Positions 25,959-35,186 of a stretch of 64,000 nucleotides of DNA are shown piece after piece. Positions within the stretch are counted from its first letter, which is position 1. Every line of letters starts with the position of its first letter. The DNA is from Chitinophagaceae bacterium (GTDB lineage: Bacteria > Bacteroidota > Bacteroidia > Chitinophagales > Chitinophagaceae). A program made the translations under genes and the position numbers. The DNA lies in contig JAFKGQ010000013.1 of NCBI GenBank assembly GCA_017307755.1, positions 124,001 to 188,000 on the forward strand, written 5' to 3'. The notes beneath the pieces were generated by a model. The model ran no database searches, had not been told where the DNA came from, and saw only the letters and a program-made list of their open reading frames with translations.

Positions 25959-26348
25959 TTATTCCGGCCAGTTATTTTTAAAATTCGATCCGTTCAATTT
26001 CAATTCTTTTGCACTTAATACCAGACCTATCTGCATGGGAAATTCCCCATTATGCTGATAGACCTCGTTGTAATCCACGCAATGCGCATCCGTAAATTCC
26101 AGTGTCTTAAGTTTGCTCATGGTATCACGACGATAAAAGGTGATGGTGCCGCTCTTCTTCTGGGTGGGGCTGATCATCCAGTCGAAGAGATCCACCTTGC
26201 CCGTGCTTTCAATAGTAAGGTTGACGGTGCCTCCCTGCGGGACGGAAGAGGGTCTGCCGGTGGTATCCGTCACCTGGGTGAAGCGGAAACCGCAGTAAAG
26301 GATATTTGCGTCTTCACCGTCTATTGTTAGTTTAGCCAGGAATGACAT
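25959..26348 (-). CDS. tssD: Hcp-like tube protein TssD, paralogue 2
   Basis: A 129-residue Bacteroidota-type TssD/Hcp protein (MSFLAKLTIDGEDANILYCGFRFTQVTD.GRPSSVPQGG.VNLTIEST). Hcp rings stack to form the expelled tube and can carry small effectors in the lumen. It shares the family frame MSF.AKL...GRPSS...G.TVNLT.ESTG...F.WM with the neighbour at 26399-26791 but differs at many positions, so it is a diverged paralogue rather than a recent duplicate. Being next to vgrG (37 bp) suggests it could be specialised for this spike or its cargo. Confidence 0.9.
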   Translation of the reverse strand: MSFLAKLTIDGEDANILYCGFRFTQVTDTTGRPSSVPQGGTVNLTIESTGKVDLFDWMISPTQKKSGTITFYRRDTMSKLKTLEFTDAHCVDYNEVYQHNGEFPMQIGLVLSAKELKLNGSNFKNNWPE

Positions 26349-26398
26349 GGGACAGAGTTTAAGCCGGACGGACTGCTCGCCATCCGGCTGTTAAAAAT

Positions 26399-26791
26399 TT
26401 ACATTTTTACCCATTCGTTGGTATGTGTGCCGCTGCCTGCATTGATCTCGCGGGCGCTGAGTGTGAAAGTCTCCGTAACAGGAGTGTCCCCGGAGGCTTC
26501 GAAGTTTTCCTTGTAGTCTACCAGGTAGGCTTCCTTGAACTTCAGTTCTTTCATGGTGGCGTCCGAATCCCTCTTGATGAATGTAATGGTGCCGTCCTTG
26601 CGTTCGAAGTTGTTGCACATCCATTCAAAGAAGGTAGTGTCGCCGGTGGACTCCACCGTCAGATTGATCTTGCCGCCTCTTGTAATGGAAGAAGGACGTC
26701 CCGTGGCATCCGTTTCCTGTTTCAACGCGTAGTTGCAAGTCAGCACATTGACTTCCTTGCCGCCTACTTTAAGTTTTGCCTTGAATGACAT
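26399..26791 (-). CDS. tssD: Hcp-like tube protein TssD, paralogue 1
   Basis: A 130-residue TssD protein (MSFKAKLKVGGKEVNVLTCNYALKQETDATGRPSSITRGGKINLTVEST, C-terminal FTLSAREINAGSGTHTNEW). This copy is closer to the usual Bacteroidota structural tube protein. It follows a 363-bp gap after tssC, so it probably has its own promoter or processed transcript. That fits the much higher need for tube protein than for baseplate parts. The second tssD is 50 bp downstream. I infer that this copy builds the bulk of the tube. Confidence 0.92.
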   Translation of the reverse strand: MSFKAKLKVGGKEVNVLTCNYALKQETDATGRPSSITRGGKINLTVESTGDTTFFEWMCNNFERKDGTITFIKRDSDATMKELKFKEAYLVDYKENFEASGDTPVTETFTLSAREINAGSGTHTNEWVKM

Positions 26792-27154
26792 GACACTTTA
26801 ATTTTTAATGATTAAAAAATGGTATAAAGACCAAAAAATAAAAGACATGGAAGTCTCCCTACACCCCATGGGAGGGCATATGATATACTCATGCAGCTAC
26901 ATAACCAGTAGGTCAGCCGGAATGGCCAAATACTACAAGGGAAACTTGCTACGTGTAGGGGGTATTCAAATAAAAAAGTGGGGAGTATTTCTTAGGAAAC
27001 GGATAAGGCGATTAATGGTTGGATTGTAGAGTAGGTCAGGTGATGATACTACAATATTAAAAAAATACATTTTTAGCAACGACAAATGCGATGCCAACTT
27101 ATCCACATTATCAAAAAAACGTCCAGTATGCCCCTGTCATTAGGGCCCGGTCAT
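26792..27154. other. 363-bp non-coding gap between tssC and tssD with inverted and direct repeats
   Basis: This is the only long non-coding stretch inside the secretion locus. It holds a perfect palindrome CCCATGGG (26865-26872) and a matching pair CCCTACAC (26857-26864) and GTGTAGGG (26953-26960). A 10-bp direct repeat AGTAGGTCAG occurs at 26907-26916 and 27030-27039. A small plus-strand frame at 26808-27029 has no family resemblance and is not called. A promoter for tssD and a structured 5' leader are expected here. No clear -33/-7 pair was found. A weak stem (CCCT/AGGG) followed later by seven Ts on the minus strand near 27110-27140 could end the tssE-tssC transcript. Confidence 0.5.
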
Positions 27155-28531
27155 TTATTCCTGTTCGTATTTTGACGCCCACTCCGGCTTATCCGCATCG
27201 TCTCCCTTCTGTCCTTCCATCTTGATAAGAAAAGTTTTCGCAGGGAAATATGGTTTTAAATGAATATCGAGATGTATCCTGTCTTTTTGTAATGGGTCCT
27301 GTTCAAAGCGTTGGATGGTAAAATTCTCTATAAGTTTACCGGGACCGGTAATGCCGTCTAAAAATTTTACGATCTGGCTCATCAATTCCTTGCGGGTGCT
27401 GGCATTAAAATTTTCAAAGGCCCGTCTGTTAAGAAAGTCCATCATTACCTTGGTCACATAATCGAAAACCCTTACAACGGAGTAGGTTTGCAGTCCCAGG
27501 TTGTCGCCATTAAAAAGAGTCTTGGCGGAGAAAGCCATCACCTTTCCATATTCTTTGACCATTGGTACCAAACCTAATTTTTCCAGGCTGGCGATCTCGC
27601 TTTTTTTGAGGTCAAAGCGGACCCCGTCTACTTCATTTAACCCTCCGTATTTTTTACCAGCCGTCACCTGTGACATCAGGGTTTGATAGATACGGCCACC
27701 CAGCGCGGCAGCCGGTGGAACAAAGAGATGGTCTTCTTCCCCGATGTCATCCAACTTTCCTCTACCCACCAGCCAGTTGCAGGTCATGATGACATTGGAC
27801 CGCCAGGGATCGCCTCCGGTGAGATTCGCTGCTTCAAAAAGCTCCATCACATCGTCCGGTGAATCGAGGTGCTCAAAGTCGGTGATAAGCATTACCTTAT
27901 TCTCATAAGCGATCTTCGCCCATTTTTCCAGCACCTTATTGGAGCCCAGGTAGCCGGGCAGTATCAGCAGACTGTAATTATTACGCAGATCGAGTCTGTC
28001 ATAATTTTGGATCAGCTCCACCCGGATGGCATCTATAAAGCGGGTGTTGTCCAGGTCCTTCAGCTGATCAGGCTCCACATTGATGATGGAGACATTCTTT
28101 ATCTTCAGACTTTCCGTGTTCTTAAAAAAGAGTGCTACGCTGCGATAGGATCTCTCCAGCTCCTCCGTTTCCTTTACGGCGTCTTTCAGGTTAGTGACCA
28201 ACGTCTGTTCCGCGGACACCGCCTTCTCGTTACAGGTGGCTACCATATCCACGATGTCGTCGGAACTCTGCAGAATCTCTGTCCACCATTGCAGGATCTT
28301 TTTTAGTTCAGCCCTTTCCTCTTTTTTCGAAGGTTCTTCTAAAAAGATCTTCCTGCGGGCCTTTCTGGAAGGATTGAGGTTCTGTATGTCATCGATGGCC
28401 GACTCCAGCAGGTCGAAACCGCCGTATTTCGCCAGTCCGTTCAGTTGGGTTTCCAGGGCCTCCGCGGACGTTTCGGCGAGCTTATATTTTGCATCAGCCT
28501 GTTCGGCTGTCTTTATTTGTTCAACTGACAT
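27155..28531 (-). CDS. tssC: T6SS contractile sheath large subunit TssC
   Basis: A 458-residue TssC of the Bacteroidota type (DUF5458). Signature parts are the N-terminal coiled region with LLESAIDDIQNLNPSRKARRKIFL, the central NNYSLLILPGYLGSNKVLEKWAKIAYENKVMLITDFEHLD and PWRSNVIMTCNWLVGRGK, and the C-terminal VVRVFDYVTKVMMDFLNRRAFENF. With TssB it forms the cytoplasmic sheath that contracts to drive the Hcp tube outward. It follows tssB after 31 bp. The order tssB-tssC is universal in T6SS loci. Confidence 0.95.
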   Translation of the reverse strand: MSVEQIKTAEQADAKYKLAETSAEALETQLNGLAKYGGFDLLESAIDDIQNLNPSRKARRKIFLEEPSKKEERAELKKILQWWTEILQSSDDIVDMVATCNEKAVSAEQTLVTNLKDAVKETEELERSYRSVALFFKNTESLKIKNVSIINVEPDQLKDLDNTRFIDAIRVELIQNYDRLDLRNNYSLLILPGYLGSNKVLEKWAKIAYENKVMLITDFEHLDSPDDVMELFEAANLTGGDPWRSNVIMTCNWLVGRGKLDDIGEEDHLFVPPAAALGGRIYQTLMSQVTAGKKYGGLNEVDGVRFDLKKSEIASLEKLGLVPMVKEYGKVMAFSAKTLFNGDNLGLQTYSVVRVFDYVTKVMMDFLNRRAFENFNASTRKELMSQIVKFLDGITGPGKLIENFTIQRFEQDPLQKDRIHLDIHLKPYFPAKTFLIKMEGQKGDDADKPEWASKYEQE

Positions 28532-28562
28532 AATTATGCGTTTGAATGTTTAACAATAACTA

Positions 28563-29015
28563 TTATGGCGTCGCCTCCAGTTCGCGGATAAGCGCCTGTA
28601 AAGCCTGTATCAGATTTCCCTTTGTCTCGGCGCCCGCGAGGGCCTGTTTCAGAAGCTTGTTAGTCTTCAGCTGCCGGATGATCTTGTGATACTGCTGCTG
28701 CTTCATATTCAACTCTTTCAGGTAAGGGCTCTGGGCCGTGATACCCTTGGCGCCGAAATCCTCGAGTCCACGGAAATGAAGCGTTTCACGACGAACGGTT
28801 CCCTCTTCCGTATCGAACTCCATATCCACCTTGGGATCGAAGTGCTCAAAGACGGAGGTGATATCGGTCAGTCCTTGTACTATATCCGGCTTTACGGGAG
28901 GATCTTTTGTAAGCTTTTCCGCCAGCAGCACGCGGTTTTGCGGAATGTCGGCAAAGGCTTCGAATGCGTCTGTCTTGACTTCTGTGCCGCCAATTCCATA
29001 AGGTTCAATAGCCAT
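28563..29015 (-). CDS. tssB: T6SS contractile sheath small subunit TssB
   Basis: A 150-residue TssB. The family motif LHFRGLEDFGAKGITAQSPYLKELN is clear (about residues 79-103), followed by a C-terminal helical segment (QLKTNKLLKQALAGAETKGNLIQALQALI). It pairs with TssC encoded 31 bp downstream and lies 33 bp after tssH. Length is normal for the Bacteroidota T6SSiii protein. Confidence 0.94.
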   Translation of the reverse strand: MAIEPYGIGGTEVKTDAFEAFADIPQNRVLLAEKLTKDPPVKPDIVQGLTDITSVFEHFDPKVDMEFDTEEGTVRRETLHFRGLEDFGAKGITAQSPYLKELNMKQQQYHKIIRQLKTNKLLKQALAGAETKGNLIQALQALIRELEATP

Positions 29016-29048
29016 AATTTGAAATTTTAATGTTTACATAAATTTTTA

Positions 29049-31505
29049 CTATAAGGACTTGTCCGGGCACCAGATAAGCCGCTGGCCGGCGCCCAGTCCA
29101 AGGGTTATTTTACTTCCGGATGTAAGCTCTCCGCTGATGATCATCCTCGACAGGGGTCTTCTCAGTTGTCCCCGTATGACCCCGGCCAGTGGTCTGGCGC
29201 CATAGTCCGGAGAGAACCCCATTTCCGCAATATGCTTTGCAGCGGCAGGCATTATATCCAATTCGATGTTTTGTCCGGCCAGCAGTTGACGCAGACCTTT
29301 TAGCTGGATGTCGAATATATGTTCCACCATTCCCGGATCGATGGGGCTGAAAGGAACGATCTCTGTCAGACGACCCAGGAATTCTGGCCGGAAATGCGCC
29401 GCCATACGTTCCAGCAAGTCGGCATGGGAGGGGATCGCGCCCTGCGCAAACTTTTCTGTTACATATTTGCTGGCAATATTGGAAGTGAAGATGATGAGCG
29501 CATTGGAAAAGTCGCCCTGACGGCCCAGCTTATCGTGCAGCCGCCCTTCATCCATGATCTGCAAAAAAATATCAAATACGGATGCATGGGCTTTTTCTAT
29601 CTCGTCAAAGAGGACGACGGCATACGGCTGCTGTCTGATCTTATTTACCAGCAGCCCCCCTTCTTCATATCCTACATATCCGGGTGGCGCCCCGTATAGT
29701 AATGCGGCCGCGTGTTCCTCTTTGAATTCCGACATGTCAAGTCGGATGATAAAGCGTTCGTCCTGAAAAAGAAGCTCGGCCAGCGCCCTGGCAAGTTCCG
29801 TCTTACCTGTGCCGGTAGGCCCCAGGAAAAAGAATGACCCAATGGGTTGACCGGGTTTGCTGAGCCCTGATCTGGATTCCAGTATGGCCTCGCTGATAGT
29901 GTGGATGGCATGGTCCTGTCCTACGACTCTTTTTCTCAAAGCATCCGGCATATTCAACAGCCGCTCCCTCTCCTGCGTCTGCAATTTGCCGACAGGGATA
30001 CCCGTCTTGTCCGCCACGATGGAGGCAATGTCCTGTCCGTGGAGCTGTGTTCTTGTCAAAGGTAAGATCTCCTGTAGCCGCCCATATACCAATTCCATTC
30101 CCTCCTCTTCTCCCTTCATCCTGGCCACGGTCCAATTCTCTCCCTCCATTCCTGCCTCTGTCCAGACAATAGGACCTACCGCCTGTCTCAATTGTTCATA
30201 GTTCCATTCCATATCATCGCCGTCGGGCGACTCCCCCCATCGTTCACGCAATTGCATGACATTTTCCGCCCCCCTGTCGATGGCCAGTCTGAGAGCCGCC
30301 ATGCTACGGTCCACCAGATCGATGGCCGCATCGGGGAGCATTCTGTCCTTGATATATCTTTTTGCCAGACGGATGGACTCCTGCAACGTCGCGTCGTCCA
30401 CCTGTATGCGGTGATGCGTTTCATAACGGGGGATCACCTGTTTTATCATACGGAATGCCGTGGAAGCATCCGGTTCAGGGACCGTCAATACTTCAAATCT
30501 CCGGGCAAAGGCTTCATCCTTTTCGATGTGTTTTCGATACTCTTCCAGCGTCGTGGCGCCGATGACGGTGATGGCGCCCCTGGCCAGCTCAGGTTTTAGC
30601 AGGTTGACAGCGCCGGCCGCCGCCCCATGTTTATCCAACAGGACATGCAGCTCGTCGATAAAAAGGATGGCCTTGTCAAAGGTCTTTATCTCCTGTAAAA
30701 TGGATTTGAGTCTCTCCTCCACTTCTCCTTTGTAGGAAGCGCCTGCTACCAGGGCGCCATTGTCCAGCTCGAAGATCTTCACATTCCTGAGAAATTCCGG
30801 GACTTCCCCGTTGTGGATCGCCAGGGCGAAACCGTCCACCAGGGCGGACTTGCCGACCCCCGGCTCTCCCGTGATGAGCACGTTGGGTTTGCTCCTCCGG
30901 CTGATGATCTCCGCCATCATCCGTGTCTCCTGTTGTCTGCCTGTGATCGGGTCCATACCTCCCGCCGCGGCCTGGAGGGTTTTGTCATGACAGAATTTCA
31001 ACAACGCCTGACCGCTCCCCGCCTCCCCTCCCCTCGTCTCATGCAGCAGCTGTTTTACAGACGTGTCCTGCTCTCGCGTTTGCATCAACGTCTCCCGCTT
31101 TAGCGGCAGGGTCTTTAATTGTTCAAAACTAAAACCCACTCCCGGCGTGCAGAGCGCGATCAATACATGCATGGGTGTTACTTCCTCTTCATTCAGCTGT
31201 AGCCGGACATTGTCCGCCTCGTCCATGATACCTGCAACGGAATCATCTCCGCTAACCGTCTCCTTAGGAACCGGCGCCTTTTTGCAAGCCTCCATTCTCA
31301 CATCCGCCCACTCTTCGATGTAATAAACATCATAATCCATCTGCCACAGCTGTTGCTCGACGCCGAGATCTTTATGCAAAAGGGCTTTTAGTAAGTGAGC
31401 GGATCCAAAGGCCGCATGCATGTGCTCTCTGGCCACCGATGCCGCGATCTTCAACGCTTTTTGCGTTCCACTGCCGAGTCGGATATCCAATGTTGCGGTG
31501 CTCAT
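29049..31505 (-). CDS. tssH: T6SS sheath-recycling AAA+ ATPase TssH (ClpV)
   Basis: An 818-residue ClpB/ClpV-type ATPase. The parts are a Clp N-terminal repeat domain (about 1-140), a first AAA+ module with Walker A GEPGVGKS (213-220) and Walker B AILFIDELH, a short middle region (no long ClpB coiled-coil M domain is seen), and a second AAA+ module with Walker A GPTGTGKT (562-569) and VVLFDEIEKAH. The C-terminal Clp D2-small domain is intact (GFSPDYGARPLAGVI). It disassembles contracted TssBC sheaths in the cytoplasm for reuse. It sits between tssP and tssB in the operon, with only 2 bp to tssP. Confidence 0.94.
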   Translation of the reverse strand: MSTATLDIRLGSGTQKALKIAASVAREHMHAAFGSAHLLKALLHKDLGVEQQLWQMDYDVYYIEEWADVRMEACKKAPVPKETVSGDDSVAGIMDEADNVRLQLNEEEVTPMHVLIALCTPGVGFSFEQLKTLPLKRETLMQTREQDTSVKQLLHETRGGEAGSGQALLKFCHDKTLQAAAGGMDPITGRQQETRMMAEIISRRSKPNVLITGEPGVGKSALVDGFALAIHNGEVPEFLRNVKIFELDNGALVAGASYKGEVEERLKSILQEIKTFDKAILFIDELHVLLDKHGAAAGAVNLLKPELARGAITVIGATTLEEYRKHIEKDEAFARRFEVLTVPEPDASTAFRMIKQVIPRYETHHRIQVDDATLQESIRLAKRYIKDRMLPDAAIDLVDRSMAALRLAIDRGAENVMQLRERWGESPDGDDMEWNYEQLRQAVGPIVWTEAGMEGENWTVARMKGEEEGMELVYGRLQEILPLTRTQLHGQDIASIVADKTGIPVGKLQTQERERLLNMPDALRKRVVGQDHAIHTISEAILESRSGLSKPGQPIGSFFFLGPTGTGKTELARALAELLFQDERFIIRLDMSEFKEEHAAALLYGAPPGYVGYEEGGLLVNKIRQQPYAVVLFDEIEKAHASVFDIFLQIMDEGRLHDKLGRQGDFSNALIIFTSNIASKYVTEKFAQGAIPSHADLLERMAAHFRPEFLGRLTEIVPFSPIDPGMVEHIFDIQLKGLRQLLAGQNIELDIMPAAAKHIAEMGFSPDYGARPLAGVIRGQLRRPLSRMIISGELTSGSKITLGLGAGQRLIWCPDKSL

Positions 31506-31507
31506 GA

Positions 31508-32542
31508 TCAGAATATTTTATTAAAAAGCCCTTCCTTCTCTTTCATATTTACAAAAAGGGCGATGATACAATTTGTCTGTTCGTTCTTCACCAGCTGTAC
31601 GGTGAGCTTCTTTATCTTTTTCTCGCTTTTCAGAGCGCTGAACTTGTTGCACAGTTCTGTAAAAGGCATCATCTGACCGTTGAGGTTTGCCTGTACGTTG
31701 AGGTTTCCGCAGAAATAAGGCGCAAAATGGTCCGCCGTCTTTTGTTTATTGGCCACTGCCCGCAGCAGTACCTCAAACCCTGCATCGCTGATCTCAGGAG
31801 CTTTTGTCACCACCGGCTCCGCAGGCGTCTTTGTCTTCTTTTCCGTCGTGTCTACCGCATCTTTTGCGGGAGGCCCCACCCTGTTTACTACGATGACGGG
31901 CCGGTCGTTACGGTCCTTTCTCTTTGGCGAAGCCGCGGGGTTAACATAGATCTTGCACAAACCCAGCTGTTGCTGATCGTCATTGATCACCACGGTCACC
32001 GTCTTGAGCCCGGGTGTCGTGTAGATATATTTGGGAGCTTTCTCCGTGGCATCCACCGTCGCCGTCTCTCCAAAACGCCATTCCCACCGGGTAGCGCCGC
32101 GGGTGGTGTCGGTGAACTGTACGGGTTTACCTACTTCGGCCGATTGAGGACAGATAAAAGTGGCCGTCAGCCGGGGGTTCTCCACATGCGGGGCCGGAAC
32201 GATCACCAGCCGGACGTATTCCGTGCATTCCCCATTCACCGTCAGCGTGGCGGTATATTCACCGGGCTGGTCATAGGCATGGACGGCCGAGCTGATCTTT
32301 GAATCATTTCCCTGATCATCCCCAAAATCCCAGCGAAGGGTCTTGTAGTTTGCGATGTTGCTTTCAAAACGTACTACTTCACCCGTATAATAATGGTTGC
32401 TATGGGCAGTGATGTTAAAGGATTGACAGACGGTATGGTTGGTAAAACGCCAGGCCATGACCAGCAGGCTCAGTACTGCGGGTATGATCATGGTGAGAAT
32501 GGCCCTGTCATCCACCCGTTGATTTAAGATATGCTTGTTCAT
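31508..32542 (-). CDS. tssP: T6SSiii envelope protein TssP (two PKD domains)
   Basis: A 344-residue single-pass membrane protein. A short cytoplasmic N-terminus (MNKHILNQRVDDRAILT) is followed by a helix (about 18-32) and two PKD domains (about 50-105 with RWDFGDDQG and HAYDQPGEYTATL; about 138-190 with WEWRFGETA and YIYTTPGLKTVTV). A Lys/Pro/Thr-rich linker and a conserved C-terminal domain (GFEVLLRAVANKQKTADHFAPYF) complete it. TssP belongs to the trans-envelope complex that replaces TssJLM in Bacteroidota systems. The ATG at 32542 was chosen because the upstream extension to 32683 reads into tssO; the gap to tssO is 10 bp. Confidence 0.85.
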   Translation of the reverse strand: MNKHILNQRVDDRAILTMIIPAVLSLLVMAWRFTNHTVCQSFNITAHSNHYYTGEVVRFESNIANYKTLRWDFGDDQGNDSKISSAVHAYDQPGEYTATLTVNGECTEYVRLVIVPAPHVENPRLTATFICPQSAEVGKPVQFTDTTRGATRWEWRFGETATVDATEKAPKYIYTTPGLKTVTVVINDDQQQLGLCKIYVNPAASPKRKDRNDRPVIVVNRVGPPAKDAVDTTEKKTKTPAEPVVTKAPEISDAGFEVLLRAVANKQKTADHFAPYFCGNLNVQANLNGQMMPFTELCNKFSALKSEKKIKKLTVQLVKNEQTNCIIALFVNMKEKEGLFNKIF

Positions 32543-32552
32543 ACGATGTGCT

Positions 32553-33083
32553 TTAGAATGAAGCGCCTTGTGTACTGACGCTGCTTCGCCGCAAAACATC
32601 CAGGTCCCTGCGGGTATTGTCCAGATCGCGCTGAGCCTGCTCGTATTTTGCCTTGTAATCCTCCAGCTGCCGGGGAAGATCACCCATGCTGACCACTTTA
32701 TTGGTAGCTTCCTGATAACGCAGAAATACGTCCAGTATATTTTTATTCAGCCGGCTGTACATGCTGCTGTCCTTATACTGCAGTTGCGCCAGCTCGCGAA
32801 TTTTTCCAGCGATCATCTGGTTGAGATAAACATTATTGCTGCCTGGCCGGCTCAGGGAGTCGATAAGACCCTTTGCCTCGTCCATGCTCCGGACAAATTT
32901 CTCCTGCGAGAGGGCCTGGGTCTTATAGCTGCTGATCTGATCCCGCATGATAGCATTGTCCTTGAAGGGCATACGGGTGTCGAAATAGACGGCGCTGACC
33001 ACCAGCAGGGTGGACAGAAGAAAGAAGCCTAGGAATTTCCAAAAGGCGGTGTCTCTCTCTTTTGCATTGACGATATGTGCCAT
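32553..33083 (-). CDS. tssO: T6SSiii envelope protein TssO
   Basis: A 176-residue membrane protein. The N-terminus MAHIVNAKERDTAFWKFLGFF is characteristic of TssO, followed by one membrane helix (about 16-36). A periplasmic helical region with heptad-like spacing (SLSRPGSNNVYLNQMIAGKIRELAQLQ) and a C-terminal coiled coil (LEDYKAKYEQAQRDLDNTRRDLDVL) complete it. It is a component of the TssNOP(QR) trans-envelope complex. The start at 33083 leaves 19 bp after tssK; an upstream ATG at 33176 would overlap tssK. Confidence 0.85.
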   Translation of the reverse strand: MAHIVNAKERDTAFWKFLGFFLLSTLLVVSAVYFDTRMPFKDNAIMRDQISSYKTQALSQEKFVRSMDEAKGLIDSLSRPGSNNVYLNQMIAGKIRELAQLQYKDSSMYSRLNKNILDVFLRYQEATNKVVSMGDLPRQLEDYKAKYEQAQRDLDNTRRDLDVLRRSSVSTQGASF

Positions 33084-33102
33084 GTATGATAAGATTTGAT
33101 TG

Positions 33103-34278
33103 TTACTCTGCGAGAAAACTTTTTCTACGCGGCGCGGGCAGTTCTTCCGCCGGCACCACCAAATGCTCCTTGACAAAAATGCCGGCCTCTCTTTTCCTGC
33201 CGATGTATTCCAGCGAGGCCAGGATGTTAAAAAGCCGCAGCGTCAGTTGGGTGTACTGTTGTACGGTCCTCACCGCCTCCCGGATATTCATGTGATCATA
33301 CCGGAAGTTGCTGAGGCTGGTGATGGCCGACTCCCACTCCGTCTGGGTAATACCGCACCACTCGGCAAAATAGCTCAGCAGCTCATCCTTAGCAGGACCG
33401 GTGTGGATGTCGATCCTGTTCTTCATCAATCTTGCCAGTCCTGCCGTGCCTGCTACCATATACACGGGAGGTTGCGACCCGTATTCCAGCAGCACCCGCT
33501 GGTATTCGCCACAGAGATAGATACCGATGGCGTTACATATCTCCCCGATGATAAGGGAAAGGTCATTCTGTTGATGTTTCTGGATGATCTTTTGTTGTAT
33601 CCGGAGCACATAGGATTCCATGCTGCCAAAGAAGTGTTCGATATCTGCATGGAATTCCGTCAGTTCCCGGTGAGCAGCGGCGCTGGTGCAGGGAGGGATA
33701 TATTCCTCATCCGCCAGCACCTTTCCTTCGGAAACCTTTATCCGTCCCAGCGGCAAATGGAAATCGCCCGTGTTCTTATCCCGAATGTCCATCAGGTGCA
33801 GGCTATAGGCCGGCGCCGTATAGGGCGGCCGCAGTTGCGTCTCTTCTACATCGGGCTGTCCTACCGGGACCCTGTTAAAAGGATTGACGACCAGCATGAC
33901 ATAATATTCCCCGTCTGTCGACGCTAATTGCGCATAAGGTATTTGCAGACCCGGGACCACGACCATCAACGCGTCCTCCTGTGTCATCTCCCCGTCCCGG
34001 ATATGGACCAGGTGGCCGCCGGACGTGATGGCATCGCAGGCCAGCAGTCTGATCGTCACCTGCTGCTGATTGTCCGTCGTAAGGACGATATGCTTACCGC
34101 CGCCATAAGACCTGCCGGAAGGGAACAAGCCGTAATTGTGTTCGTTGAGGAAAGCCCTGGTGTGCATGGCCTGCTGCCAGCTGGATGCCTGCTGGTCGCC
34201 GCGGAAATGATCTTTGTTGATCTTCATCCCATCGGCCCAGTTCACAGGGAGATACGTTCTTTGTGATGTGTGCGTCAT
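33103..34278 (-). CDS. tssK: T6SS baseplate subunit TssK
   Basis: A 391-residue TssK. The N-terminal shell domain carries the family signature YLPVNWADGMKINKDHF (compare W.DGM.L...HF in other TssK). A beta-rich core (VTIRLLACDAITSGGHLVHI, YYVMLVVNPFNRVPVG) and a helical, then globular C-terminus (YDHMNIREAVRTVQQYTQLTLRLFNILASLEYI) follow. TssK trimers link the cytoplasmic baseplate wedges (TssEFG) to the membrane complex, here probably through TssN. It lies between tssN and tssO. Confidence 0.9.
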   Translation of the reverse strand: MTHTSQRTYLPVNWADGMKINKDHFRGDQQASSWQQAMHTRAFLNEHNYGLFPSGRSYGGGKHIVLTTDNQQQVTIRLLACDAITSGGHLVHIRDGEMTQEDALMVVVPGLQIPYAQLASTDGEYYVMLVVNPFNRVPVGQPDVEETQLRPPYTAPAYSLHLMDIRDKNTGDFHLPLGRIKVSEGKVLADEEYIPPCTSAAAHRELTEFHADIEHFFGSMESYVLRIQQKIIQKHQQNDLSLIIGEICNAIGIYLCGEYQRVLLEYGSQPPVYMVAGTAGLARLMKNRIDIHTGPAKDELLSYFAEWCGITQTEWESAITSLSNFRYDHMNIREAVRTVQQYTQLTLRLFNILASLEYIGRKREAGIFVKEHLVVPAEELPAPRRKSFLAE

Positions 34279-34300
34279 AATAGATTATCTGGATAATTTG

Positions 34301-35176
34301 TCACGACACCCGGTTGCAAATGATTATGTCATTCTCCCGGATGTTGTTGATAAATATGGTTTTTTCCGTGTCGATATAACGGGTGGACAGGTGATACCAT
34401 TTGGGTTTTCGATAGAAGATCCAGCCATGCAGATCGCCCAGCTGATTGGAAAATCGTATAGTGGAATCAACGTGCCTGTCGTTATAATCGTTGATAAAAT
34501 AATAAAACAGTTGTCCAAACTCCATGTCGGCGGGTGCCTTGGCTCGGAAGTTGGTAAAATAGCGGTCGCTCACCTGTTTTTGGAATTCAAAGCTGATGAC
34601 GAGCAGGTTCTTCAGCTGCCGATCATCCAGGGCAGGCTCTTTGCCGTGTACGGGATAATGCCATTCTTTGAAGATCTTGGGTGGAATGGACACGGCCCGG
34701 TGGTAGGTCTGATAAATAAAATAGGGCAGGACAAAGAACAATGCGGAAGTGGACATGGCGATCTCCGCTCCCTCCCTGTTGACGACCCGATAGGTCATGA
34801 TCATTCCCACGGCGCCCAGTAGCATGATCACCAACAGGTGCAATACCTCCGGCCAGAAAGCGCCAGGGCCTGTCCATTTCAGCCAGCGGCGCATGGTGTA
34901 CAGGTGCACGATGCCCACGCCCATAAACAATACCTGGAAGAAGATAAAATAATACAGATACTGAGAGAACAAGGATAAGCCGATGCAAAACCCTGCAAGG
35001 GCAAAAAAAGCTACATACGCCAGGGTGTAGAGGATCGTGCGCTTGCTAAAGGCCTTGAAGCCGCCCCTGACACGGCGGATCAGATAGCCCATTACGGCGG
35101 AAATGCCGATGGTACCTACGCCGAGTAATATCATCCATCGGCCCATTTCCGGATATAACCATCTTTCAGCAGACAT
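34301..35176 (-). CDS. tssN: T6SSiii membrane protein TssN
   Basis: A 291-residue inner-membrane protein with five hydrophobic helices in the first 160 residues (about 13-32, 46-67, 70-91, 108-128, 140-158) and a cytoplasmic C-terminal domain (HYPVHGKEPALDDRQLKNLLVISFEFQKQ ... GWIFYRKPKWYHLSTRYIDT). This layout and the position between tssG and tssK match TssN of Bacteroidota systems, the proposed docking point of the baseplate. It starts 10 bp after tssG. Confidence 0.87.
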   Translation of the reverse strand: MSAERWLYPEMGRWMILLGVGTIGISAVMGYLIRRVRGGFKAFSKRTILYTLAYVAFFALAGFCIGLSLFSQYLYYFIFFQVLFMGVGIVHLYTMRRWLKWTGPGAFWPEVLHLLVIMLLGAVGMIMTYRVVNREGAEIAMSTSALFFVLPYFIYQTYHRAVSIPPKIFKEWHYPVHGKEPALDDRQLKNLLVISFEFQKQVSDRYFTNFRAKAPADMEFGQLFYYFINDYNDRHVDSTIRFSNQLGDLHGWIFYRKPKWYHLSTRYIDTEKTIFINNIRENDIIICNRVS

Positions 35177-35186
35177 ATACTTTATT

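Noticed and set aside
26808..27029. A 73-codon plus-strand frame in the tssC-tssD gap
   Set aside because: The translation is basic with no family resemblance, opposes all neighbours, and overlaps the likely tssD leader. It is probably chance.
31395..31676. Plus-strand frames across tssH/tssP such as 31395-31676 and 31727-32302
   Set aside because: Antisense to well-supported genes, with no motif; these are composition effects of a G+C-balanced genome.
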